Assembly (NCBI GenBank): GCA_963843465.1
Contig: CAWJKP010000001.1
Coordinates: 496,001-560,000 of the forward strand
Direction of reading: 5' to 3'
DNA length: 64,000 nt
Origin: CAWJKP01 sp963843465
GTDB lineage: Bacteria; Planctomycetota; Planctomycetia; Pirellulales; Thermoguttaceae
Part shown: piece after piece, positions 28,446 to 37,855 of the stretch
Layout: every line of letters starts with the position of its first letter
Numbering within the stretch: position 1 is the first letter of the stretch
The notes under the pieces: generated by a model
What the model saw: only the letters and a program-made list of their open reading frames with translations
What the model was told of the DNA's origin: nothing
Database searches by the model: none
Position numbers and translations under genes: made by a program

Positions 28446-28813
28446 TCACCAGACATCCGGCCACTCTCCGTCCAGCACGACCTTGTGCGCGTCCAGCACC
28501 CGGCGGAGATCGTCGTCCATCCACGGGTCGTCAAAGGCCTGGCCAAGACGTGATCCACGGCAGTGCCGTAGCCGCCGACCAGTTTGGCGCTCGTCTGTGG
28601 GCTGATGATCGACAGCATAGCCAGGTTCGACGGATCGACCAATCGCTGGGGATCGTCTTGGGTCTCGACGCACAGGACTTTGGCCGGCTGGTCGCAGTAG
28701 ATGCCGACGCACCTGCCCTGGCGGGTGTGGATCAGAATCTTGGGGCTGCCAGGTGGCACGGTGATCAGGCCATCTGGGGTGGCAATGTAATCTTTGGCAG
28801 TGGACTTGGGCAT
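28446..28813 (-). pseudogene. Conserved small protein of unknown function, frameshifted paralogue
   Basis: ATG 28813 follows ccaggaggccacc on the minus strand. The product matches the protein at 8649 along most of its length (DGLITVPPGSPKILIHTRQG, YCDQPAKVLCVET, AKLVGGYGTAVDHVL). One base is missing near 28545 relative to the other copy, so the last 30 residues (DDPWMDDDLRRVLDAHKVV) are in the next frame. The 3-prime end adjoins the dinB fragment. Confidence 0.7.
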
Positions 28814-29205
28814 GGTGGCCTCCTGGTTTGGGTTTGCGTGACGGGGCGGCGAAAAGAAGACGCAGCCCGGCCATTAGATAGATGCCCAGGTTGGGACCAG
28901 GATTTAGGGACGGGCTAGATTACTCCGTCGCGGTGGAGCCCTAGCAGAGGGCCAGTTCGGCGGAAACGATGCAGGTTCCCCACGCAGTGAGGCCAGGGTG
29001 GGCATCATGCCGCCGGGTGTCAGCGTCTGGCAGCCCAGCCCCCGGCGACCCGCTGGAGCGGCGGTTCCCGGTGGCCCTGGCACGAGGGTGGGCGCCGGGC
29101 TCAGCACCCCCGCCCGAAGTCGGAAACAGGAACGCTCTGCGGAAGCTGCTCGATGTACTCTGATCGGCAGGGCGCGAAGCTATGGTTCCGCGCTGCCACG
29201 ATCTG
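28814..29205. other. Non-coding stretch
   Basis: About 390 bp between the minus-strand small protein and the next fragment. No convincing gene, RNA or repeat seen. The part nearest 28814 should hold the promoter of the small protein gene. Confidence 0.3.
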
Positions 29206-29367
29206 TTATTGCCTAGAGACGGGGGGCAGAAGGTCGATGGCGTCGATTCCGAAGGAATATCCCGTCGAAGCCGTGTTCTTTCCCGCGTTAGAAAACCGGA
29301 TGCGGTGCCGGCCAGCCGTGAAGGCGTGGGTCCCCGACTCCAGGGTCCCCGACGGCGAGTCGCCCCC
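29206..29367 (-). pseudogene. C-terminal beta-sandwich fragment of a secreted protein (DUF2961-like)
   Basis: The minus frame ends GTLESGTHAFTAGRHRIRFS followed by NAGKNTASTGYSFGIDAIDLL and a stop at 29206. This pattern of an H-x-L/I-RF-x-x-GKN strand then G-x-D-x-I-x-LL closes DUF2961-type glycan-processing proteins. Upstream of about 29367 the frame is not similar, so only the last 50 residues remain. Confidence 0.4.
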
Positions 29368-29503
29368 GTTGGGGCGGCTGGCTCCTTGATCGACACGCCG
29401 AGCGTCTGTACGATCAGCAGTTGTCAGGCTCATTGCAGCCGGGAAGCGTCGGGGTACAGTCCTGGCAGGTCGTCGCGAAACCTCAGTCACGAGGAGAACC
29501 GTC

Positions 29504-30790
29504 GTGATCCTTCTCAAGGATCGCCAGGTCATTCGGGAGCTGGCGGCAAAGTGGAACGAGCTTGCCGCACTGCCGGTAATGACCGAGCGCAAGCGGCTCT
29601 GGAAGGCGGTACACGATCTCCGGGCGGAACGTCCCGTGATCCTTTTCGAGACTGCCTGGATCGAGGACTACGTTGCCGACAGGGAGATACTCTGCGAGGA
29701 CCCGTTCCTGCGGAGCGTCGAGAAGAACATGCGCGTCACGCTGCGGCAGGCCGAGGAGCTTGGCGACGACCTGGTCGTCGAGCCCTACTACCGCCTGGGA
29801 TGGAAGATGCAGTTTTCCGATTACGGCGTGCCCGTGACGATCCGCCCCCCGATGAGCAAGGAGAAGTCGATCGCCTACACGTTCAATTTTCCCATCGCCC
29901 AGCCGGACGGCGTCGCCCGGCTGCGGCCCCGGAGCTTCGCCGTGGATCGCCGGCAGACGCTCAACTTGAAATGCGTGCTGGAAGACGTGATGGGAGACCT
30001 GCTGCCGGTGGTCCTGGGCAACTACGATCCGTTCGTCTACGAGTTCGATGTCGGCGAGTTCGGCGACCTGGGATTCAACGGCAACTTTTTTTTCGGGCTG
30101 ACGTGGCAATTGTACCGTTTCATCGGCAACCAGGGGCTGCTCTACTGGGTTTACGACGCGCCCGACGCCGTTCACCGGCTGATGTCGTACCTGTTGGACG
30201 ACCGCATCCGGCTGTTCGAGTTTCTCCAGCGCGAGAACCTCCTGGCACCGAATACCGACAACCAGATGGCGGGCCCGCGAAGCTACGGCTACGTGTCTGA
30301 CCTGCCCGCGTCGGGTTCGCCGAAGCCGGTCACGCTGAAGGATCTTTGGGCATGGGCGGAGTCGCAGGAGTCGGAAAGTGTGTCGCCGGCCATGTACAAG
30401 GAGTTTTTCCTGCCCTACCTGGCCCGGCTGAGCGAGCAATTCGGCCTGATCTACTATGGATGTTGCGAGCGGGTGGACGACCGGCTGGAAATGATCGTCG
30501 AGGCGATTTCCAACCTGCGGTCGGTCTCGGTTTCGGGATGGTCGGACCTGGCCAAGACAGCGTCGATCTTGGGTAAGAGGTACGTCTATTCCCGCAAGCC
30601 GACGCCCGCCCCCATCAGCGGTCCCAACCCGAACTGGGATCTCCTGGAAAAGGACATGCGGGCGACCTATTTCGCAGCGCGGGACTGCAATCTGGAACTG
30701 CTGTTCCGCGACGTCTACACCATCTGCGGCGACCGTTCCAGGCTCCGCCGGTGGGTCGACATGACCAAGTCGATCTTCCAGATGTCGTGA
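29504..30790 (+). CDS. Uroporphyrinogen decarboxylase (URO-D/MtaA-like) family protein
   Basis: 428 residues from GTG 29504, which follows gaggagaacc. It lacks the N-terminal motifs of true haem-synthesis HemE and instead resembles methyltransferase-type URO-D relatives (MtaA/CmuA), which bind zinc and move methyl groups; the tail has YYGCCERVDDRLEMI and HPDI-like turns near the end. Complete and without frameshifts. The stop is followed by two hairpins (30819-30869). Substrate cannot be told. It stands alone between fragments. Confidence 0.65.
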   Translation: MILLKDRQVIRELAAKWNELAALPVMTERKRLWKAVHDLRAERPVILFETAWIEDYVADREILCEDPFLRSVEKNMRVTLRQAEELGDDLVVEPYYRLGWKMQFSDYGVPVTIRPPMSKEKSIAYTFNFPIAQPDGVARLRPRSFAVDRRQTLNLKCVLEDVMGDLLPVVLGNYDPFVYEFDVGEFGDLGFNGNFFFGLTWQLYRFIGNQGLLYWVYDAPDAVHRLMSYLLDDRIRLFEFLQRENLLAPNTDNQMAGPRSYGYVSDLPASGSPKPVTLKDLWAWAESQESESVSPAMYKEFFLPYLARLSEQFGLIYYGCCERVDDRLEMIVEAISNLRSVSVSGWSDLAKTASILGKRYVYSRKPTPAPISGPNPNWDLLEKDMRATYFAARDCNLELLFRDVYTICGDRSRLRRWVDMTKSIFQMS

Positions 30791-30818
30791 CGGGTGTATA
30801 GACCAATCCCGTGTCGAA

Positions 30819-30869
30819 CCGCCCCACGGCTTAGCGGGGCGGAGGTAATTTTCCACACGAGTGGAAAAT
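30819..30869 (+). terminator. Two consecutive hairpins after the URO-D gene
   Basis: First: ccgcccc and ggggcgg flank a 10-base loop (30819-30842). Second: attttccac and gtggaaaat flank acga, a perfect nine-bp stem (30848-30869). No long T run follows. They separate the URO-D gene from the truncated rtcB on the other strand and could act in both directions. Confidence 0.5.
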
Positions 30870-30879
30870 CTAGCCGGTT

Positions 30880-31353
30880 ATCCACACCAACTGCATAGGG
30901 AGCGACGGCGTTTTCCAAGGCGAGAACGCCGCCAATCGGCAGACCGTAGCCGACATGAGCGTCGGGCATGAGGGCCGCCCCGCAAGCCACCGGCAACGAA
31001 CAGGCCGTCTTCATCTGGTGGTGAGCAGCCGGGTCGATCTCCTCGCCCCAGGTCCGATACGGGATTGGCTCGGAGCGGGCCGGCTCCTGGTCCTCGACAA
31101 GGGCTTCCGCCAACCCCTTGAAAAACGTCCCGTATCTGGCCAGGAACGCTGTGCGCTCCGGGGTCCCATCGGCACCGCCCTCCTCCAGGAAAGAGCGGGG
31201 ATTCGTCACGCACTCGCGGATCGCTTGCTCCACGTCGATCCGCTGGTCTTTCGGGACGCTCCGGTTGTGCTTGGCGACGGTCTGAACTGCCTGGATTGCC
31301 TGGGGAACGCAATCCCTGGAGACACCGAGTTTCGCAAGCTGGCGAGCGTTCAT
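30880..31353 (-). pseudogene. rtcB: RNA ligase RtcB, 5-prime fragment
   Basis: ATG 31353 begins a clear RtcB N-terminus: MNARQLAKLGVSRDCVPQAI, and later ACGAALMPDAHVGYGLPIGG and AVAPYAVGVD, ending at 30880. The Asp of GVD is the first metal ligand; everything after it, including the Cys and His ligands and the guanylated His, is missing. About 158 of 400-480 residues remain. RtcB joins 2,3-cyclic-phosphate and 5-OH RNA ends. The break is at the hairpin region. An intact rtcA lies 25 kb away, and a full rtcB may exist outside the window. Confidence 0.8.
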
Positions 31354-31411
31354 GGAGATCGCCGTTCCCTAAAGTTGGAAAGCGGGGATACCGCATTGAC
31401 CGCTGGGTATT

Positions 31412-31912
31412 CTATCCGCCGCCTGAGATTGTTGCACCGGATAGCTTGGCTACTTTGCCTCGCAAGAACCTCACCAGGTTGTCCACATCGTCCGAGCCTA
31501 TGCGAATGACCTTCCTGCCCAAGGTCAACCTTGCGCAGCCGAAGCCCCAGAGATTGTAGGTCCAGCCACGGCCAGGGATGTAGTGGATGCCCCAGCCGTC
31601 GATGATCGACGTGCGGCCGGCCTCGACCGACGTGATGTCGGCGTATCGAATCCGCTTGCGTAAGACCGGCAACGGGCCGTAGCGGAGGGCCAGCCACTCG
31701 CCCTCGTCCCGGATCGTCAGAGAGCCGAACATCAGGGCGCAAAGGACGAAGATGGCGGTAATGACCAACAGCAGCACCACCACGGCCAACTCTTCGCGGA
31801 TGAGCCAAGCACCGACAATCATCCCGCCTGCTGCGGCAAGCAGGATCAAGTGCCATCGGCCGTTCTGGGTCTTTTGGTATCCCACGTCCACGTTGGACCA
31901 CTCTGATCCCAA
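31412..31912 (-). CDS. Small membrane protein with PH-like domain
   Basis: 166 residues; two hydrophobic segments (LILLAAAGGMIVGAWLI and VVVLLLVITAIFVLCALMF) are followed by a soluble beta-rich region (ALRYGPLPVLRKRIRYADI, WGIHYIPGRGWTYNLWGFGC) typical of bacterial PH-like proteins. The start is uncertain: TTG 31912 has no strong ribosome site. It lies 59 bp upstream of the rtcB fragment on the same strand. Function unknown. Confidence 0.55.
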   Translation of the reverse strand: MGSEWSNVDVGYQKTQNGRWHLILLAAAGGMIVGAWLIREELAVVVLLLVITAIFVLCALMFGSLTIRDEGEWLALRYGPLPVLRKRIRYADITSVEAGRTSIIDGWGIHYIPGRGWTYNLWGFGCARLTLGRKVIRIGSDDVDNLVRFLRGKVAKLSGATISGGG

Positions 31913-32226
31913 GGCACCCGAGAGGTTTCGGTAGAGGCTAAAAACGCGGCCTGGACCATCAGCACTTACGTTTTCCGGGGGAGGACCCCGGCACGTCCCG
32001 GCCGCCAGATGGTTGTATCACGAGTTGGGAGGGCTTTCAACTGGCCGCCGATGAGTTCTGCTGGCCCAGCGTGGCCTGCTGGCGAAAAGGCCTTCGGACG
32101 CGTATCCTGATATGGCTGGGGTCGATGTGGGCGAGTCTGACGGCAACCCACAGGGACGATAGCTGTGCATGGAAATCCCGGCGAAGTAAGGACTTGGCCC
32201 CTGAACCGTTGAATTGAGGTGCTGCG
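31913..32226. promoter_or_regulatory. Divergent intergenic region upstream of GH95
   Basis: About 310 bp without a credible gene. It should contain the promoters for the minus-strand membrane protein and the GH95 gene. I see no recognisable operator. Confidence 0.3.
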
Positions 32227-35213
32227 ATGAATACGTTCCATGCCTGGACGGTTTACACTTTGGGGCTCTTGTTCGCGCTCGCCCAGTTCCCTACCGCCGC
32301 TCCGGCAGCACCGCAAGGCTATCGGCTCGATTCCCAAGCGACCGTCTATGAAGTCCCGCCGCAAAAGGCGCTCGACCTGACCGACGAGGTCACGTTGGAA
32401 GCCTGGGTGCAGGCCGATCGCATGAGCCATGGCGGAGGCCGAATCCTCGACAAGGCCCCTCCTGGAACCTCCGAAGCGTTTACGCTCGATACCTACCCCG
32501 GCAATTCGCTGCGATTCGGAACGCTCAACGGACACGTGCAATTCGATGCCCGGCTACCGGGCGACAAGTGGAGCTACGTCGCCGCGGTGTACAGCGCCTC
32601 GAAGAAGATTCACAAGCTGTACCTGAACGGCAAGGAGGTAGCCAGCACGAGCGGGAAGGGCTTTCCGCAAATGAGTACGACAGTAACGCCCCTGCTGATC
32701 GGCGCCGATTCGGAGGGCGGGAGTCGCTTCTCCGGCCGCATCCTACGAGCGGCAGTTTACGGCCGCGCCCTTACGGCGGCGGAGATCGTCGAACAAGCTG
32801 CCTCGACCGAGCCCGTATCACTGGACGGCGTGCTGGGCCAGTGGGTATTCAACGCCAAGCCTGGCCGGAAGATCCTGCCGGTGGCCGGCACGCTGGCACT
32901 CCAGGCCGCCGGCATGGGGGTACCCAGCTTGTTTGACGGCGAGCTGATTGGCGAGTCGCCGCCGCCGGAGGGACCGTTGTGCCTTTGGTATCGCCGGCCG
33001 GCGGCGCAGTGGATCGAGGCGCTGCCGATCGGCAACGGGCGGCTCGGCGCCATGGTCTTCGGCGGTATCGACGGCGAGCGTATCCAACTGAACGAGGACA
33101 CGTTGTGGGGCGGCGGGCCCTATGACCCGAACAACCGCGAAGCGCTGGCCGCGCTGCCCGAAGCCCGCCGGCTCGTATTCGCCGGGAAGTACCGTGAAGC
33201 CCATGAGCTTATCGGCGCCAAGATGATGGCCAAGCCCCTGGGGCAGATGCCCTACCAGCCGGTGGGCGACCTGCTGTTGAAATTCCCCGAAGTCAAGGCG
33301 GCCGAGAACTATCGCCGCGACCTGGACCTGGACACGGCCGTTGCGCGGGTCGGCTACACGGTGAGCGGGGTCCGCTTCACGCGAGAGGTGTTCTCCAGCG
33401 CAGTGGATCAGGTGATCGTCTTGCGCATCGCGGCCGACAAACCCGGCCAGGTCTCCTTCACCGCCGGCATGCGGACCCCGCAGAAGGCGACGGTCGTGAC
33501 GGAGGAAGGCGACACACTGGTGATGCGGGGCGTCAACGGTGCATCGCAGGGCATCCCGGGCGCCTTGAAGTTCCAGGCCCGCGTGCGAGTGCTCGCCACC
33601 GGCGGCAAGACCACGGCCGCGGAGGATACGATCTCGGTCAGCGGCGCTGATTCGGCCGTCCTGCTGATCGCCGCTGCAACGAGTTACAAGAGGTACAACG
33701 ACACCAGCGGCGACCCAGAATTGCTAACCCGGACATACCTGGCCACCATCGGCAGGAAGTCGTACCAGGCGCTCCGGCAAGCCCATCTGGCCGACTACCA
33801 GCGGCTGTTCCGACGAGTATCGCTCGACCTGGGCGTTGCCGCCGCGGCTCGGATGCCGACCGACGAACGGATCAAGGGGTTCGCCGCCGGGCGCGACCCG
33901 GCACTAGCTGCGCTCTACTTCCAGTTCGGCCGTTACCTGCTCATCTCTTGCTCTCGGCCGGGCGGGCAGCCGGCGAACCTCCAGGGGCTGTGGAACGAGA
34001 GCATGAACCCGCCCTGGAGCAGCAAGTACACGATCAACATCAACACGGAGATGAACTACTGGCCGGCCGAGCCCTGCAACCTGCCCGAGTGCATCGAGCC
34101 GTTAATGGCGATGGTCATGGACCTCACCCAGACCGGCGCCCGCACGGCCAAAGTCCAGTGGGGAGCCCGCGGCTGGGTCACCCATCACAACACCGATCTT
34201 TGGCGGGCCACCGCCCCGATCGACGGTCCCTTCTGGGGCTTTTGGCCCATGGGCGGAGCTTGGTTGTGTCTGCACCTATGGGACCATTACCAGTTCAGTG
34301 GCGACAAGGCGTTTCTGGCTAAGGCGTATCCGGCGATGAAGGGCGCAGCGGAGTTCTTTCTCAGCACGCTCGTGGAAGAGCCGACGCACGGGTGGCTGGT
34401 CACCTGTCCATCGCTCTCGCCGGAGAACGCCCATCCCAAGGGGGCGAGCATCTGCGCCGGCCCGACGATGGATATGCAGATCCTCCGCGACCTGTTCGGC
34501 AACTGCATGCACGCGGCGGAGATTCTTGGCGTGGATGAGGACTTCCGCCGGCAGCTTGCCGCTACCCGGCAGCGACTGGCGCCGAACCAGATCGGCAAGG
34601 CCGGTCAGCTTCAGGAGTGGCTCGCCGACTGGGACGTGGAGGCCCCCGAGATCCACCATCGCCACGTCTCGCATCTGTACGGCCTGTTCCCCAGCGCCCA
34701 GATCACGCTCCGTGGGACGCCGGAGTTGGCCGCCGCCGTCGGTAAATCGCTGGAGATTCGCGGCGACGACGCGACCGGGTGGGGGCTCGGCTGGCGGCTG
34801 AATCTCTGGGCCCGGTTACAGAACGCCGAGCATGCCTATAAGATTCTCAGCCTGCTGTTGTGCCCCGCGCGGACCTATCCGAATCTGTTCGATTCCTGCC
34901 CACCGTTCCAGATCGACGGCAACTTTGGCGGAACCGCGGGCATTGCCGAAATGCTCCTGCAAAGCCACGCCGGCCAGATAGAGTTGCTTCCGGCACTGCC
35001 CAAGGCTTGGGCCACCGGCTCGGTCAAGGGCCTGCGCGCCGGGGCGGTTTCGACGTGGACCTGGCATGGAACGCCGGCCGACTTCACAAAGCAGTGATTC
35101 GCTCTCATCTTGGCGGTCCTTGCCAGGTTCGCTTCGGCAGCAGGACGATCGAATTGAAGACCATTCCCGGCCAGACTACTCATCTCGACGGGGCGTTAAC
35201 CTCGGCTCCCTGA
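32227..35213 (+). pseudogene. GH95 alpha-L-fucosidase with N-terminal LamG-like domain, frameshifted near the end
   Basis: ATG 32227 follows ttgaggtgctgcg. Signal peptide, a ConA/LamG-like domain (about residues 30-200; LTDEVTLEAWVQADRM, KLYLNGKEVAS), then a full GH95 catalytic region starting with LWYRRPAAQWIEALPIGNGR. Family marks include PANLQGLWNESMNPPWSSK, NTEMNYWPAEPCNL and FPSAQITLRGTPEL. At about 35040 the frame changes, and the C-terminus continues as RGGFDVDLAWNAGRLHKAVI to 35213; translation in the first frame would stop at 35097. GH95 enzymes release alpha-1,2-fucose. Only about 30 residues are affected, so activity may persist. Confidence 0.8.
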
Positions 35214-35258
35214 ACGGGATCGCACCACCCAGTAACCCTTGACCGCGGAGCAAATCCG

Positions 35259-36677
35259 ATGCGGCTTGTCAGGCACAACGCTCTCTGGACCACTATCTTT
35301 CTATTGGCGTCGATGTCCGCTTCGGCGGCCTCTCCGTCGCGGCCCATCCCATCCGTGAAAGCACTGGCCGACCAACTCCCCTGCATCCTGGATTTCTTCG
35401 ATGTGCAGGGTTGTCCCGCGTTCCTGATCCGGCCGAAGGGTGAAGCAGCGGCGTCGCCGATGCCCTGGGTTTGGTACGCCCCCGTGATCGGGCATCCAAA
35501 CCCTAGCCATGCCTGGATGCTCCGCCAGTGGCTGGAGAAGGGCATTGGCATGGCCGGGGTTAACGTCGGCGAGTCTTACGGCAGCCCACGGGGCTGTGCA
35601 ATCTATAGCGCGTTCTGGGAGACGCTCCGCACGCGCTACCACATGGCGGATCGCTCCTGCCTCTTGCCACAGAGCCGCGGCGGGCTGATGCTCTACAACT
35701 GGGCCGCGGAGAATCCGACCCGGGTTGCCTGCATTGCCGGCATCTACACCGTGTGCGATCTGCGCAGCTACCCGGGATTGGAAAGGGCCTGCGGCGCCTA
35801 CGGCCTGAGTGCCGCCGAACTAGCCGGCCATCTTGCCGAACACAACCCGATCGACCGGCTATCGTCGCTGGCCAAGGCCGGTGTGCCGATACTCCACATC
35901 CACGGTGATGCCGACAAGGTGGTCCCGCTGGAGAAGAACTCCGGCGAACTGGCCCGTCGCTACCACGCATTGGGCGGCCAGGTACGGCTGATCGTCATCC
36001 CTGGCAAGGGCCATCAGGTCTGCGATGAGTTCTTCCACTGCCAGGAATTGGTGGACTTCGTGGCTGCACATCGCGGAGACGGCATCATGTTGTTCACGCG
36101 AGATGACCTGTCTGGCTGGATCGAGGAGCAACACAACTTCTACAAGGCCAAGCACCCGAACGTCCACACCTGGTCGGTCAAAAACGGCGTGGTGGCCTGC
36201 GATGGCTCTACGGGCAACTGCGGCTACCTGCGCTACGAGAAGAAGTTATCCGACTTCATCCTGCGGCTGGAATACCGCATAGCGAAGAACTGCAATAGCG
36301 GAGTCTGCATCCGTACCAGGGTCCCTTACGACGGGTATCCCGACAAGACCCTTCCTTCCCATGTTGGCTACGAAATCCAGATCCTCGACGACGCGGACAC
36401 GCCGGCCAGCAAGACGTCGACGGGCGCGTTATACGGGCTCGTGGCTCCACGGGTGAACGCGGCGAGGCCGGCAGGCGAGTGGAACACGCTGGAGATCGTT
36501 TGCCACGGTCCGACGATCCGCGTGACGCTCAACGGACAGATCGTCCAGGACGTTGACCAGACAAAGATCGATGTGATCCGCGATCGACCCCGCTCTGGCT
36601 ATCTCTCCTTGCAAAATCACGGCGGGAACATCGAGTTTCGTAACATTTGGCTGAAGGAAGATGTCGCAGGAAGTTGA
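35259..36677 (+). CDS. Secreted esterase fused to a DUF1080 (3-keto-disaccharide hydrolase) domain
   Basis: 472 residues; ATG 35259 follows gcggagcaaatccg. The signal peptide precedes an alpha/beta hydrolase domain (about 30-275; QSRGGLMLYNWAAENP at the nucleophile, HIHGDADKVVPLEKN, GKGHQV). A C-terminal DUF1080 sandwich begins near 285 (FTRDDLSGWI, SVKNGVVACDGSTGN, GVCIRTRVPYDGYPD, YEIQILDDADTPAS). The link suggests that one protein deacylates and processes the same glycan. It is complete and lies three bp before the GH9-like gene. Confidence 0.8.
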   Translation: MRLVRHNALWTTIFLLASMSASAASPSRPIPSVKALADQLPCILDFFDVQGCPAFLIRPKGEAAASPMPWVWYAPVIGHPNPSHAWMLRQWLEKGIGMAGVNVGESYGSPRGCAIYSAFWETLRTRYHMADRSCLLPQSRGGLMLYNWAAENPTRVACIAGIYTVCDLRSYPGLERACGAYGLSAAELAGHLAEHNPIDRLSSLAKAGVPILHIHGDADKVVPLEKNSGELARRYHALGGQVRLIVIPGKGHQVCDEFFHCQELVDFVAAHRGDGIMLFTRDDLSGWIEEQHNFYKAKHPNVHTWSVKNGVVACDGSTGNCGYLRYEKKLSDFILRLEYRIAKNCNSGVCIRTRVPYDGYPDKTLPSHVGYEIQILDDADTPASKTSTGALYGLVAPRVNAARPAGEWNTLEIVCHGPTIRVTLNGQIVQDVDQTKIDVIRDRPRSGYLSLQNHGGNIEFRNIWLKEDVAGS

Positions 36678-36679
36678 CG

Positions 36680-37680
36680 ATGCGTAAATCGTTTTTCGCA
36701 ATAACGTCCAATCTGTTCTGGCTGGTCGTTCTTGGCGGCGCCGCGGTCGCCGCGGAGGGGCCGCCCAAGCGGCCGATGCCTGTCCAAGAGGAGCACTCGG
36801 CCGTCGAGCGCTGGCTGCGCAAAGAGGTGAAGCGATCCCGGCTGTTGGACGACATGGAGAATCTGGACCGTTGGAAGATCGCCTATTGGAGCCAGGGCAA
36901 GGGCGACATCGCCCTGACGGACGAGCGCGCCATCGACGGCCGTCACAGCCTGCGGCTTCGCTCGTACACCCGGGGCGAGAAGCCCAGCCCCGATGGCGGC
37001 GTCTTCGGCGCGACCAACGCCGTGCGGTCCTTCGACGACGAAGACTGGACCGGCTACAACCGGCTGTCGTTCTGGGTCTACCCCGATTTGCCGGGATTTC
37101 ACGCCATCTCGCTGGTGGCGCGCGTTGACAACCGCGGCCCGGCGCGGGCCGCAACACCCACCACTTCCAACTCAAGCACCGCCAGTGGAACCACGTGGTC
37201 TGGGAGATCCCCGACCTGGCACGCGACCATGTAACCGCCATCGCTTTCTCCTACGAGATGAATGGCCGCGAGCCGGGGGCGGCCAAGATCGCCACCTTCG
37301 ACATCGACCACCTGGAACTCCAGCAGGTCGAAGTAGATCATTACGAGGGCTGGGATGTCGCCTCGGGGCGAATCGCCTTCAGTCACACCGGGTATCCCAC
37401 CGAGGGGCCGAAGGCAGCCATCGCCACCGACATCCACGCCGGGCGGTTCGAGTTGATCGCCCAGGATACGGGCCAGCCGGTATTCTCGGGGCCCATCGCG
37501 GTGGTCACCACGCCGACCGGCCGGCACCAAGTGCTGGAGTTCTCCGAGTTTCCCGGACGGCCAACTCGACCAGCGGCAGGAGGCCTTCGGCTCGACGCGG
37601 CGGTGACCAGCGTTGAGGGAAGTTTGCAAACGTTTTCAATTCAGGCCACGCATTACCTGAACAACCGCAGGTCGTTGTAG
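36680..37680 (+). pseudogene. GH9-like cellulase, N-terminal part only, frameshifted
   Basis: Signal peptide, then DDMENLDRWKIAYWSQGKGD and SFDDEDWTGYNRLSFWVYPD. Near 37140-37150 the homology moves frame (NTHHFQLKHRQWNHVVWEIP). An Ig-like CelD_N segment follows (RIAFSHTGYPTEGPKAAIAT, GQPVFSGPIAVV). The frame then ends at 37680, before the catalytic GH9 domain of about 430 residues, which is missing. It is inactive as a cellulase. Confidence 0.65.
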
Positions 37681-37855
37681 GCCACACATCAACGCCAACA
37701 AGATTCACAGATTCAAGGTGGTAATCGGTCCAAAGGCCCGGACTTATGGTTCGTCAAACTGCAATCAGAATCGGCCTACCTCAGGCTAGAGCCAAGAGGA
37801 GAAACATGCCTGTAAAGGTTTCTGGAGAGACTGGAAATGAACAGGGAAAGATGAT

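Noticed and set aside
29483..30856. A 457-codon minus-strand open frame
   Set aside because: Antisense of the URO-D-family gene; no recognisable family.
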